Shown here piece after piece: positions 19,212-28,193 of a stretch of 64,000 bases of DNA. The DNA comes from Roseivirga ehrenbergii (GTDB taxonomy: Bacteria > Bacteroidota > Bacteroidia > Cytophagales > Cyclobacteriaceae): NCBI RefSeq assembly GCF_001593005.1, contig NZ_LQZQ01000050.1, positions 1-64,000 of the forward strand, given 5' to 3'. The notes under the pieces were generated by a model. The model worked only from the letters and a program-made list of their open reading frames with translations, was not told the origin of the DNA and ran no database searches. Numbering within the stretch: position 1 is the first letter of the stretch; the number at the start of each line of letters is the position of its first letter. A program made the position numbers and the translations under genes.

Positions 19212-20843
19212 TTACGAATGCTTAACAAATAGAGGTTTGAACGCGAACTTATCTCCATCGAACAATCCTAAATCACTAAGCTTTAAAGATGGTATCACTA
19301 ATAGTGCCATAAAGGACAAACTCATAAACGGTGAATTTAGTTTAGTTCCCATCTCTTTAGAAATTCTATCGATATTTGAATAGGCTTCTGCTACCTCATA
19401 CCCATCCTCTGCACTCATGATGCCCGCTACGGGTAACGCAACTATGGCTTCTTCTTTTTCAGAGACAGCACTAACCCCGCCTTTGGCTTCTACGATAAGG
19501 TTTACTGCTTTTACAATCGCTTCATCCGTTGCACCCACGGCAATAATATTGTGAGAATCGTGACCTACACTAGAAGCAATAGCTCCTTTCTTTAAGCCGA
19601 AATTTTTAATGAATGCAATGGCCGGCTTTGCTGGCTTATAACGGTTTACTACCACCATTTTCAGTACATCATTCTCTACATTCGATACTAAATTCCCATT
19701 TTGGTCGGTGGCGGCTTCTGCTTCAATGCAGTTGGTGACCAATTGTCCATCTAGGGCTTCGATTACATTTACTTTACCACCTTCATCTTTGATTTGAATT
19801 TGAGATTCGCTAGTCGGGTCGCAATTGAAATTATTAATGATAAGGTTCTCCACTCTTGGAATTAGTGTTTTTCCATTTTCAGCTACTTTTTCACCATTGA
19901 TATAGGTGGCCAAAACTTTGAAATTACTAGGGTTATCAATAGTGATAAAGTCGGCAGGGTCTCCAACTCTAAGGCTACCTACCTCTAAATTATAGTGGTC
20001 TACCGGTGTAATACAGGCCGCTTGGAGAACATTAAATAACTCATGGCCTTTGGCGAGTGCTCTCTTTACCAATAAGTTAATATGACCTTCGACTAAATTG
20101 TCAGGGTGTTTGTCGTCAGAACAAAACATGATCATTTGAGGGTAATCACGCATTAGTTCGATTAACGCCTCGAAGTTTTTAGCTGCACTACCTTCTCTGA
20201 TGGCAATCTTCATTCCGTGCTTTAGCTTGTCGAGGGCTTCTTCTTTGGTAAAACATTCATGATCGGTCGACATGCCTGCTTTTACATAGGCTTCTGCTTT
20301 TTCGCCTCTTAAACCCGGGGCATGGCCGTCTATAGGTTTGCCAAGTGATTTGGCGATGTTTATTTTTTCATAAACCACAGGGTCGTTAAAAAGCACGCCC
20401 GGCCAGTTCATCATTTCAGCCAAATATTTTATTTCATCTTTTTCGAGTAGGTACCTAACTTCATCAGGAGTTATTTCGGCTCCTGCGGTTTCGAAAGTGG
20501 TAGCAGGCACACAGGAAGGCGCTCCAAAATTGAATTTGAAATTCACCTGTTTTCCATTTTCAATCATGTACTCCACGCCTTTTACCCCCAAAACATTACC
20601 AATTTCATGCGGGTCAGATACGGTAGCCACCGTTCCATGCACCACCGCAAGTCGGGCGAATTCTGAAGGAACTAACATCGAACTTTCTACATGGACGTGC
20701 GAATCGATAAACCCAGGCATGATGAACTGACCGTCCACAGTATCTGATGGCTCAATTCTTTCTATTCTATTATCTTTGATGTGGAGGATGCCTTTGAACA
20801 ACCTTCTGTTTCTTACATCTATGATATGGCCTGAGATTTTCAT
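19212..20843 (-). CDS. ade: Adenine deaminase
   Basis: A 543-residue metal-dependent amidohydrolase of the adenine deaminase family, converting adenine to hypoxanthine and ammonia in purine salvage. The metal motif is H49-V-H51 in FIDSHVHVESSM, followed by TVATVSDPHEIGNV, which is diagnostic of the family. The C-terminal domain keeps GHDSHNIIAVG and the GG.SAVSE region. The length is slightly short of the usual 570-590. The gene is single, divergent from the M14 peptidase gene, and not linked to the nucleoside transporter further along. Confidence 0.95.
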   Translation of the reverse strand: MKISGHIIDVRNRRLFKGILHIKDNRIERIEPSDTVDGQFIMPGFIDSHVHVESSMLVPSEFARLAVVHGTVATVSDPHEIGNVLGVKGVEYMIENGKQVNFKFNFGAPSCVPATTFETAGAEITPDEVRYLLEKDEIKYLAEMMNWPGVLFNDPVVYEKINIAKSLGKPIDGHAPGLRGEKAEAYVKAGMSTDHECFTKEEALDKLKHGMKIAIREGSAAKNFEALIELMRDYPQMIMFCSDDKHPDNLVEGHINLLVKRALAKGHELFNVLQAACITPVDHYNLEVGSLRVGDPADFITIDNPSNFKVLATYINGEKVAENGKTLIPRVENLIINNFNCDPTSESQIQIKDEGGKVNVIEALDGQLVTNCIEAEAATDQNGNLVSNVENDVLKMVVVNRYKPAKPAIAFIKNFGLKKGAIASSVGHDSHNIIAVGATDEAIVKAVNLIVEAKGGVSAVSEKEEAIVALPVAGIMSAEDGYEVAEAYSNIDRISKEMGTKLNSPFMSLSFMALLVIPSLKLSDLGLFDGDKFAFKPLFVKHS

Positions 20844-20974
20844 GCTTTGGTTTTTACTTGGTGTTGTATTTTAGTGGAGTAAAGTTCGCAAAAAGGATCA
20901 TACCTAAATGAGAAAGTTTGAATAGTAATAATTTCAACTTACTCACATTTGAAGAGAAGAAAAAACATTCAACC

Positions 20975-23524
20975 ATGAGATATAGAAGTCTATTCACAAC
21001 CATTGTTCTTTTATTCGCCCTATTCAGTTTAAAAGCTCAAAACGATTACTTTTTTGCAGAGGGCACGCGTTTCGATCCAAAAATACCCACGCCTGAAAAA
21101 TATTTGGGTTATCCAATAGGTACGTTACATACCCGCCACGATGCCATTGTGGGCTACATGCGCGAACTCGCAAGAATTTCAGACCGTGCAAAGCTCGATA
21201 CCATTGGAGAAACCTACGAACACAGGCAACTGGTGGTATTGACCATCACTTCACCTGAAAACCATAGAAATTTAGAGTCCATCAGAAAAGAGCATTTAAA
21301 ACTTACCGATCCAACCCAAAGGGTGGGCGATTACACCGATATGAAGTCGGTGGTGCTGTTGGGCTACAACGTACATGGCAATGAGCCATCGAGCTCCGAA
21401 GCGGCCATGCTTACCGCATATTATTATGTGGCGGGCCAATCTGCCGAGGTAAGGGCGGCATTGAAAGATGCAGTGTTAATGGTAGACCCCACCTTTAATC
21501 CTGATGGTCGTGACCGTCACTCTACTTGGGCCAATTCCTATTTAGGTGATCCCATGGTGTCAGACCCCATTGATGTGGAACATAATGAGGCTTGGCCACG
21601 CGGAAGAACAAATCACTATTGGTACGACTTGAACCGCGACTGGCTGCCATTGGCGCATGTAGAAAGTCAATCAAGAATCGATTTCTACCATAAGTGGTAC
21701 CCGAATGTGGTGACTGATTTTCATGAAATGGGAACGAATTCCACTTACTTTTTCGAACCGACAAAACCATTCGGTTCAGAAAACCCAGTAGTGCCGAGAG
21801 ATAATTATGATGGTTTGAACAACTTGTTCGCAGGTTATTTCCATGAAGCCTTAGACGAAATTGGTTCTTTGTATTTCACAAAAGAACAGTACGACAACAG
21901 CTATCCTGGCTATGGCTCAACTTATCCAGATATTCACGGGGCTTTAGGTTTGGTTTTCGAACAAGCCAGTTCTCGAGGGCACGTGCAAGATTCCCCAACG
22001 GGAAAAGTGGCTTTTGCCTTCACCATAAAAAACCATGTAACCTCTAGCTTGGCAACAGTGCGTGCTTCGGTAGGAGAACGCGAAGTACTCTTAAAGCACA
22101 TGGAGAATTATTTCGATTCTGCTTTGGAAGAAGGTGCAAAGAACCCAGTGAAAGGTTGGGTATTTGGCGACCCTGCAGATGATGGAAGGAATCAGGCTTT
22201 CATTGATTTGTTATTGAGACATAAAATCAAAACCGTGGCGCTGAACGATGACATCGAATTAGATGGGAAAAACTATAAAGCTGGCAAAGCATTCTATGTG
22301 CCTAATGCGCAAAAGCAATACAGAATGGTGCGCACCATGTTTGAAAAAGTTATCGATTTTCATGATAGTATTTTTTACGATGCATCTTCTTGGACAGCGG
22401 CTTTAACCTACAATATGCCTTATGCCGAATGGAAAGGAAAACAAGATTTATCGGGTAAAGAATTAACGAGAAATGACCTGAAAGGCACATATGCTAGGGT
22501 TCCGAAAACCAATTATGCTTATTTAATTGAGTGGAACGAATACTACGCGCCTAAGGCTTTGAATTACCTTTTGGAAAAGGGCGTTTATGTGAATTATGGC
22601 AGTAAGCCTTTCTCTATCGAAACCAATGAAGGTGTAAAGGAGTATGGCTATGGTACCTTGATGATTCCAGTTTCTCGTCAGGAAATGGATGCCGATTTGG
22701 TACATGCTTATGTGGAGGAAGCCACCGAGATTGCAGGTATTCGTGCGCAAAGTGTGAAAACTGGTTTTAGTACTTCGGGTGTAGATTTAGGAAGCGGAAG
22801 CTTTACTACAGTAAGAAAACCCAAAGCAATCATGCTGATAGGCGGAAACACTAATAGTGCAGAGGCAGGTGAAGTATGGCATTTGTTCGATTCTAAAGTG
22901 GGAATGCCAATCACGAAAGTAGATATGGACAATGCTGGTAGAATCAATTGGAGCGATTATAACACCCTGATCCTTGTTTCTGGATCTTATAACTCTTTAG
23001 GTGAAAGTACGCTGGACAGAATCAAGCTTTGGGTTAGAGAAGGCGGAACGCTGATTACCATTAAAGGAGCAACCAGTTGGGCCATTGGCGCAAAATGGGT
23101 AAACGAAAAATATGCGCCTCGGAGTGAAAGAGAAACGCCAGAGCGAATGGATTACGTGACCTCTCGAGACTTCTACGGAGCACAATCTATTGGTGGCTCT
23201 ATGTACATGACAGATATCGACATTACCCATCCAATTGGCTTTGGTTATACCAGCCGTGAGTTACCAGTGTATCGAAATCATTCTACCTTAATTCAACCAA
23301 GCTCGAGCCCAACCAATACAGTAGTAAAGTACACTGAAAATCCACTTTTAAGTGGTTATGTGAGTAAAGCTAACTTGAAAGATATTGGGGGAACGGCTTC
23401 ATTGATCGCTACAAGTATGGGTAGGGGTAATGTAGTCATGTTTGTCGACAACCCGAATTTCCGTGGTATGTGGTACGGTACCAACAGACTATTGTTTAAT
23501 GCGGTATTCTTCGGTAATTATTAA
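20975..23524 (+). CDS. Secreted M14-family zinc carboxypeptidase
   Basis: The preferred start is the ATG at 20975, which puts a signal peptide (MRYRSLFTTIVLLFALFSLKAQ) at the N-terminus; an in-frame ATG at 20918 would add 19 unconvincing residues. The protein is then 849 residues. Zinc ligands are H134 and E137 (NVHGNEPS) and H250 (DFHEMGTN); the likely catalytic glutamate is E329 in LVFEQASS. A C-terminal Rossmann/glutaminase-like region (AIMLIGGN..., LILVSGSY, VREGGTLI) is usual in this Bacteroidota subfamily. It probably degrades peptides outside the cytoplasm. The 32-bp palindrome downstream may terminate it. Confidence 0.9.
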   Translation: MRYRSLFTTIVLLFALFSLKAQNDYFFAEGTRFDPKIPTPEKYLGYPIGTLHTRHDAIVGYMRELARISDRAKLDTIGETYEHRQLVVLTITSPENHRNLESIRKEHLKLTDPTQRVGDYTDMKSVVLLGYNVHGNEPSSSEAAMLTAYYYVAGQSAEVRAALKDAVLMVDPTFNPDGRDRHSTWANSYLGDPMVSDPIDVEHNEAWPRGRTNHYWYDLNRDWLPLAHVESQSRIDFYHKWYPNVVTDFHEMGTNSTYFFEPTKPFGSENPVVPRDNYDGLNNLFAGYFHEALDEIGSLYFTKEQYDNSYPGYGSTYPDIHGALGLVFEQASSRGHVQDSPTGKVAFAFTIKNHVTSSLATVRASVGEREVLLKHMENYFDSALEEGAKNPVKGWVFGDPADDGRNQAFIDLLLRHKIKTVALNDDIELDGKNYKAGKAFYVPNAQKQYRMVRTMFEKVIDFHDSIFYDASSWTAALTYNMPYAEWKGKQDLSGKELTRNDLKGTYARVPKTNYAYLIEWNEYYAPKALNYLLEKGVYVNYGSKPFSIETNEGVKEYGYGTLMIPVSRQEMDADLVHAYVEEATEIAGIRAQSVKTGFSTSGVDLGSGSFTTVRKPKAIMLIGGNTNSAEAGEVWHLFDSKVGMPITKVDMDNAGRINWSDYNTLILVSGSYNSLGESTLDRIKLWVREGGTLITIKGATSWAIGAKWVNEKYAPRSERETPERMDYVTSRDFYGAQSIGGSMYMTDIDITHPIGFGYTSRELPVYRNHSTLIQPSSSPTNTVVKYTENPLLSGYVSKANLKDIGGTASLIATSMGRGNVVMFVDNPNFRGMWYGTNRLLFNAVFFGNY

Positions 23525-23537
23525 TAGGCCTTATATA

Positions 23538-23638
23538 AACCGTTAAAACGGTTCTGTCAATTCATCCCTTTAACATAGCCCACGGTTTAAACCGTGGGCT
23601 ATGTTTTTGAATATCTTTGTGTAATGGTTTTAACCATT
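23538..23638. repeat. Triple-palindrome REP-like element, copy A
   Basis: This roughly 100-bp element contains three inverted repeats: AACCGTT-AA-AACGGTT (23538-23553), a perfect 32-bp palindrome centred on CGGTTTAAACCG (23573-23604), and AATGGTT-TT-AACCATT (23623-23638). A second copy with the same order and spacing lies at 27052-27153. The layout resembles REP/BIME elements mobilised by RAYT-type transposases. The central hairpin is followed by TTTTT and may also end transcription of the peptidase gene. Confidence 0.85.
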
Positions 23639-23751
23639 TTAACAGTAGTCGTCTTTTTTCTATCCCTGATCTCGAATATCGGGAGAAGGGTCTGAAGTAA
23701 CAATGTTAGGAGCTTAGCCCAAGGACGGAGTCCTTTGTGAATAGTGGTCAC

Positions 23752-23806
23752 AGGTTCTGTCAATTTATCCTATTATCACAGCCCATAAACCGTAGGCTAT
23801 GTTGTT
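23752..23806. repeat. Decayed partial copy of the REP-like element
   Basis: Shares GGTTCTGTCAATT and a damaged form of the central palindrome (CAGCCCATAAACCGTAGGCTATG) with copy A, 200 bp away. The left and right palindromes are missing. The rest of the 289-bp gap between the peptidase and AraC genes (about 23640-23750) holds a short palindrome AAGGAC..GTCCTT but no gene I can recognise. Confidence 0.6.
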
Positions 23807-23813
23807 CATGAAG

Positions 23814-24725
23814 CTAATTCAACCTGTATTTTTCCCGGTATTCCGTAGGACTAATGCCTTCTTTCTTTTTGAATAAACGAGAGAAGTAAGGCGGGTATTC
23901 AAAACCCAATGCATAGGCTACTTCTGTTACGCTTTTATTGGGGTCTAGCAGAATGTTTTTGGCTTCGTCAATCAGGTATAATTGCAGATGCTCGGTGCTG
24001 GTTTTTCCTGTTTCCTTTTTCAGCGTATCGCTCAGGTAACGCTGCGATACCGAAAGCCTATCGGCAATTTGCTCAATACTAGGAATGCCTTTTTCTTGGA
24101 GTTTTCCTGAGTCGAAGTATTCTTCAAGTTTCTCGTTAAATTGCTCTAATAAACTATTTGATAACTCCTTTCGGTTGATAAACTGACGTTCGTAAAAACG
24201 GTTGGCATATTTAAGGAGGGTGCTCAAATGCGAAAGAATGATGTCTTTACTAAACGCATCTTGATTGTTACGGTATTCCATATCAATACTGTCCACAATG
24301 GCCTCCATTTGTTTTTCTTCCTTTGGCGAAAGGTGCAGGGCTTCGTTGGCCGAATAGGAGAAGAAACTATACTTCTTAATCTGTTGTGCCAGTTCGGTGC
24401 CTTTCAGAAAGTCTTCGTGAAAGTTGATAGAAAAGCCTTTTTGCTCAAACACCGCGGTGTCATCCCATTGTAATACTTGCCTTGGCGCGATGAAAAACAA
24501 AGCCCCATTGGTGAAGTCATATTTGGTTCGACCATAGTTTAATTCGCCTTTCACGAATTTTTTAAAACTAATGGTGTAGCAGTCGTTTGTAATGGGCGGA
24601 GAACTCGCTTTGGGGCAGGGTAAAAAGCCATCGCCCAGGGCGGTGTATACGCTAATCATAGGGTGCTCTGGGCGCGGAAGCTCTAGGTATTCCAAGTATG
24701 CGGATAATGTTTTGAAGTGCTGCAT
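23814..24725 (-). CDS. AraC-family transcriptional regulator
   Basis: A 303-residue regulator. The N-terminal part (about 1-190) is a cupin-like sensor region. The C-terminal part (about 205-300) is the double helix-turn-helix AraC domain, with IADRLSVSQRYLSDTLKKE as the first recognition unit and VTEVAYALGFEYPPYFSRLFKKK then GISPTEYREKY as the family signature. It is the last gene of a tight minus-strand cluster after an SDR and a membrane protein, with a 1-bp gap. It probably controls this cluster, perhaps via the inverted repeat upstream of the SDR gene; that is inference. Confidence 0.93.
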   Translation of the reverse strand: MQHFKTLSAYLEYLELPRPEHPMISVYTALGDGFLPCPKASSPPITNDCYTISFKKFVKGELNYGRTKYDFTNGALFFIAPRQVLQWDDTAVFEQKGFSINFHEDFLKGTELAQQIKKYSFFSYSANEALHLSPKEEKQMEAIVDSIDMEYRNNQDAFSKDIILSHLSTLLKYANRFYERQFINRKELSNSLLEQFNEKLEEYFDSGKLQEKGIPSIEQIADRLSVSQRYLSDTLKKETGKTSTEHLQLYLIDEAKNILLDPNKSVTEVAYALGFEYPPYFSRLFKKKEGISPTEYREKYRLN

Positions 24726-24726
24726 C

Positions 24727-25239
24727 TCAGTACTTATTTTCTTCTTGTACTTTAATCAATTGCTGGTTGTATTCGGCCATGCGTGCGTGAGCCAGACCGT
24801 CAATCAACAATATAACCGATAACATGGCAATGGTGGTAATCATGCTGGCACGCCAAATAGGGGCATTGACAAAGAAAAGCACCAAAGCACAAGCAATAAT
24901 GATAATTGGGATGGCAGTAAAAACTACATTTTTGTATTCCTTCAATGTGGCCTCGGTACGAACTATTTCTGAAGCTACAAATGCCGGAGCATCTTCTTGA
25001 TAAGCTTTTTCAAACTGAGTAATTCTTGCTTTGTTGGTAAAAAATAGGCCCAAACCAATAAGCACCAATAGAGTGCCAGCCACTAAAGTGGGAATAATGT
25101 AAGCTTTGGCTAAATCGGTTTTTCCTACTTGCCAAAACCCAATACTTATGGCGATGAATACCACACCCGAGATCGCGAAGAATGGGGTGGAAACCAATTC
25201 AGCTTTTGCCCAATCGGTGGCTGCTTTTAGTATATTCAT
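24727..25239 (-). CDS. Small integral membrane protein of unknown function
   Basis: The ATG at 25239 (MNILKAATDWAKAE) is preferred over a TTG 24 bp upstream, giving 170 residues. Four hydrophobic segments are visible: about 19-38, 46-68, 105-124 and 128-150 (VVFTAIPIIIIACALVLFFV and ASMITTIAMLSVILLI). No catalytic motif is seen. It sits between an SDR oxidoreductase gene (25 bp upstream) and an AraC regulator gene (1 bp downstream), so all three are probably co-transcribed. The family is not recognised; similar proteins accompany AraC/SDR pairs in Bacteroidota as far as I know. Confidence 0.75.
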   Translation of the reverse strand: MNILKAATDWAKAELVSTPFFAISGVVFIAISIGFWQVGKTDLAKAYIIPTLVAGTLLVLIGLGLFFTNKARITQFEKAYQEDAPAFVASEIVRTEATLKEYKNVVFTAIPIIIIACALVLFFVNAPIWRASMITTIAMLSVILLIDGLAHARMAEYNQQLIKVQEENKY

Positions 25240-25264
25240 AACTTTGTAATTTATGTTTCTCAAT

Positions 25265-26218
25265 TTATAGATTCCACTTTACACCTGTTTCTTTTTCAGA
25301 AAGATCCCACAATTTTTTGGCTACGGTTTTGTCTTTAGCGTGTGGTTTTAGTTCGTGCGGACCTACAGGGCCAACCCAATTGCTTCGGCCTGTTGGGCCA
25401 TAAAAAGCGGTTTGATCTAATTCAGGTTCCGTGGCACACATCAGCTCCGGGTAAGCGCCATTTTCGGCTGGTTGGGTGAGTGGAGATAGCTTCATCAGGC
25501 CAAAAATCATTTTCATCATAAAGCTCCCACTTGTGCTGATTAATGCTGTTCTGGAAGAACCCGGGTGACAGGCATAGGCTTTTACTCCCGTTTTTCTTGC
25601 AGCAGCCAATCGATCTTGCAATTCATAAATAGACATGATCTGCGCCAATTTACTTTGGCTGTAAGCATCATTTGGTGTGTAGTCTTTGTTCCAATTCAAA
25701 TCGTCAAACTTGATGGTCTTAATGCCCATATCATAGCCCAAGCTGCCTACAGTTACAATGCGTCCATTCGATTTTTCGATCAAAGGGAAAAGGAGTGCTT
25801 GAAGCGTGAAATGCCCAAAATAATTTACGCCCATCTGACTTTCCCAGCCATCCTCTGTGATTTGTTGCTTGGGCACTTGCGCAATGGCACCGTTGCACAT
25901 TAGGGCGTCAATACGGTCTACTTTCGCTAAAACTTCGGCTGCAGCTGACTTTACAGAAGTTTGCGCGCCCAAATCCATGGTGATGTTGATGACATTGATA
26001 TTATTTCCTAGCAGTTGTTTTAGCTGAGCAGTGGTGTCTGCTGCCTTTTTAGGGTTTCGGTTCAACATTACCACCTGTGCGTTTTTAGAAAGCAGAATGC
26101 GTGCTGCTTCAAAACCAGTACCGCTGGTAGTGCCGGTAATTACAAAGGTTTTACCGCTCAGGTCTTTTATTCTATCGGGTGTCCAGCCTTTTTTGCCAAA
26201 TGGATTTGTCGTGCTCAT
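25265..26218 (-). CDS. Short-chain dehydrogenase/reductase (SDR)
   Basis: The ATG at 26218 (MSTTNPFGKK) is chosen over an upstream TTG, giving 317 residues. It is a classical SDR NAD(P)-dependent oxidoreductase: glycine-rich TGTTSGTG at 28-35, an NAG-like CNGA segment, and the catalytic Y186-S-Q-S-K190. The length and C-terminal extension (FYGPTGRSNWVGP) resemble retinol dehydrogenase/WW-oxidoreductase-like SDRs. The substrate is unknown. It is the first gene of the SDR-membrane protein-AraC cluster. Confidence 0.9.
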   Translation of the reverse strand: MSTTNPFGKKGWTPDRIKDLSGKTFVITGTTSGTGFEAARILLSKNAQVVMLNRNPKKAADTTAQLKQLLGNNINVINITMDLGAQTSVKSAAAEVLAKVDRIDALMCNGAIAQVPKQQITEDGWESQMGVNYFGHFTLQALLFPLIEKSNGRIVTVGSLGYDMGIKTIKFDDLNWNKDYTPNDAYSQSKLAQIMSIYELQDRLAAARKTGVKAYACHPGSSRTALISTSGSFMMKMIFGLMKLSPLTQPAENGAYPELMCATEPELDQTAFYGPTGRSNWVGPVGPHELKPHAKDKTVAKKLWDLSEKETGVKWNL

Positions 26219-26270
26219 CTCTATAATATTTTGTTGATACAAAGATGAGCTCAGTATTTGTCTACCGTGT

Positions 26271-26295
26271 TATACACATTTTCGTATAGTGTATA
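26271..26295. promoter_or_regulatory. Inverted repeat, candidate operator upstream of SDR cluster
   Basis: TATACAC-N11-GTGTATA lies 53 bp upstream of the SDR start codon, in the 100-bp gap before the cluster. The size and symmetry fit a regulator binding site, and an AraC regulator is encoded three genes downstream. No match to a known operator is claimed. Confidence 0.4.
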
Positions 26296-26318
26296 CTTTT
26301 TGGTTTTTCGTAATCAGA

Positions 26319-26984
26319 TTAACTCATTAAGGCCATTTTATTAATATCCGCACCTTCCAACCGTTTCAATTCTTGAGGGTAGAAGTAGGTGTTAATCATG
26401 GCTTTACCAAGATGTGTAGTGGTGGTTACCGATTTCATTTTTTTCAACAGCGAATAAAACGGCTTCATGATTACATACATCGTGTTGTATAATGTGGTTT
26501 TAGATTTTATACCTCTTTCTGGCAAAATAACTCCTGGTTGAAACATGTAGGCATCTTTAAAGCCCATGTTCAAAATCATGTTTTCTGTTTTGCCTTTTAC
26601 TCGTGCCCACATGGTGTTGCTTTTTTCGGTACTATCTGTTCCTGCACCAGAAACATAGTTAAACATCATGTTCGGGTTTATGCTGTGTAAAGTGGAGGCC
26701 AAGGCTTCCGAAATGGAGTAAGTGAGTTTGTGATATGTTTCTTCGCTAATGCCAGCAGAAGAAACGCCCATGCAATGAAAACAAGCATCATAACCGATTA
26801 ATTGACTTTCGATTGCTGAAAAATCTGTGAAATCTTTATGTATTAATTCTTTAACCTTTGGGTGGTCTAGGTTTAATGAACTTCGATTGATAAGAAGTAT
26901 TTCTTCCACTTGTGCGTCATCAATACATTCTAGTAAAACTCCTTTACCCACCATACCAGTACTTCCTGTTATTATTGCTTTCAT
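26319..26984 (-). CDS. Atypical SDR / NAD(P)-binding oxidoreductase
   Basis: A 221-residue Rossmann protein. The nucleotide-binding motif is GSTGMVGKG at residues 7-15. CFHCMGVSSAGISEETYHKLTY and FNYVSGAGTDST follow the NAD(P)H-binding/epimerase-like pattern of short atypical SDRs. It lacks a clear YxxxK and may be a reductase or a regulatory NmrA-like protein. It lies 100 bp upstream of the SDR cluster on the same strand, and the REP-like copy B lies 67 bp before its start. Specific reaction unknown. Confidence 0.85.
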   Translation of the reverse strand: MKAIITGSTGMVGKGVLLECIDDAQVEEILLINRSSLNLDHPKVKELIHKDFTDFSAIESQLIGYDACFHCMGVSSAGISEETYHKLTYSISEALASTLHSINPNMMFNYVSGAGTDSTEKSNTMWARVKGKTENMILNMGFKDAYMFQPGVILPERGIKSKTTLYNTMYVIMKPFYSLLKKMKSVTTTTHLGKAMINTYFYPQELKRLEGADINKMALMS

Positions 26985-27051
26985 ATCAGTAATTGAGTTG
27001 AGCCTTTAGTCTATAATTCTCTTATCATGAATTGCTAAACTAAAGAATATA

Positions 27052-27153
27052 AACCGTTAAAACGGTTCTGGCGATGCGCCCCAAAAACATAGCCCACGGT
27101 TTAAATCGTGGGCTATGGTATCAAAAAATCTTATAACAATGGTTTTAACCATT
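27052..27153. repeat. Triple-palindrome REP-like element, copy B
   Basis: Same orientation and order as copy A: AACCGTT-AA-AACGGTT (27052-27067), central palindrome CATAGCCCACGG..CGTGGGCTATG with one mismatch (27088-27117), and AATGGTT-TT-AACCATT (27138-27153). The linkers between the palindromes differ between copies while the palindromes are kept, the pattern expected of REP-type elements. It lies between rlmF and the atypical SDR gene. Confidence 0.85.
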
Positions 27154-27158
27154 TACAC

Positions 27159-28193
27159 CTACTCAGGTGTTTTGGTTGAGGCTTTCTTCTCTTTCCATCT
27201 TGTGTTTTTCCACTCTTTTTGCTGAGCCGCGTTGAGGAATGTCCACGCTACAATGCGGCTGCTTTTATTGCCTTGCCCCATTGGAATAGTTTTTACTTCA
27301 ACCGCATCTGCTTTTTCTAATGATTCTAGAATTACGGGCAGGTTCGAAGACTTAGAAACCAAACTGGAAAACCAATAACATGATTCACCAAAATTTTTGC
27401 TTTCGCGAATCATGGTTTGAATAAACTTTCGTTCCCCGCCATCGCACCAAAGCTCTTTACTTCTTCCGCCAAAGTTTAATACAGGGTCGGCTACTTTTTT
27501 CTTGGCAAGGTTATTCACCTTTCGCGAAGCACTTTCTTGGGCTTCATCTGGAGAACGATGGAATGGAGGGTTGCATATCGTAAAGTCGACACGGTCTTCT
27601 TTTCTCAAAATGCCGTAGAAAATATCCTTTGGCTCGGGCTGTCTTCTCAATTCTATTTTTCCCGCCAAGTTGGGGTTCTGGTCAATAATGGCCTGGGCAG
27701 ATTTAAGGGAAATGGAATCAATATCAGTACCGATAAAAGACCAACCGTATTCTTGTGTGCCAATAATGGGGTAAACGCAATTGGCGCCAACGCCCACATC
27801 AATGCCAGTCACTTTCTTGCCAGTGGGTATTTTACCATAATTGCTTGCGCAAAGTACATCGGCCATATGGTGAATGTAATCGGCCCTTCCTGGTATTGGC
27901 GGACATAAATAGTCTTCGGGAATGTCCCAAAACTCTAATTTATAATGGTGTTTCAATAAAGCTTTATTCAGTGCCTTTACCGCTGCTGGGTTTGCAAAAT
28001 CAATGGAGTCGTCTCCATATTTATTTGGTTGAACGAAGGCACCCAATTCTGGAGTTCCTTTTACCAATTGAGGTAAGTCATAGCGGCCTCTATGTTTGTT
28101 TCTGGGGTGAAGCTTTGGCTTGGTTGCAGGAGTATTGTCTTTACTCGATTTTTTATTAGGTGTTTTCCTTTCTCTTCTTTCAGACATATCCAT
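27159..28193 (-). CDS. rlmF: 23S rRNA (adenine-1618-N6)-methyltransferase
   Basis: A 344-residue SAM-dependent methyltransferase of the RlmF/YbiN family, modifying A1618 of 23S rRNA. LHPRNKHRGRYDLPQLV near residue 30 is the family's N-terminal signature. The SAM site is seen in GIDVGVGANCVYPIIG, and the catalytic N6-adenine motif is NPPF beginning at N208. A basic, Ser/Thr-rich tail of about 25 residues precedes the core. Two possible ATGs (28193 and 28187) are two codons apart. It is a single gene with the REP-like element just past its stop. Confidence 0.94.
   Translation of the reverse strand: MDMSERRERKTPNKKSSKDNTPATKPKLHPRNKHRGRYDLPQLVKGTPELGAFVQPNKYGDDSIDFANPAAVKALNKALLKHHYKLEFWDIPEDYLCPPIPGRADYIHHMADVLCASNYGKIPTGKKVTGIDVGVGANCVYPIIGTQEYGWSFIGTDIDSISLKSAQAIIDQNPNLAGKIELRRQPEPKDIFYGILRKEDRVDFTICNPPFHRSPDEAQESASRKVNNLAKKKVADPVLNFGGRSKELWCDGGERKFIQTMIRESKNFGESCYWFSSLVSKSSNLPVILESLEKADAVEVKTIPMGQGNKSSRIVAWTFLNAAQQKEWKNTRWKEKKASTKTPE

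Noticed and set aside
20918-20974. Longer N-terminus for the M14 peptidase
   Set aside because: The 19 extra residues would bury the signal peptide; the ATG at 20975 gives a standard one.
23640-23750. Insertion-sequence remnant between the repeats
   Set aside because: A short palindrome is visible but no transposase fragment could be recognised on either strand.
25565-25903. 112-codon plus-strand frame opposite the SDR gene
   Set aside because: Antisense shadow of a gene with a complete SDR signature.
27537-27908. 123-codon plus-strand frame opposite rlmF
   Set aside because: Antisense to the conserved catalytic core of rlmF; composition and lack of motifs fit a shadow frame.
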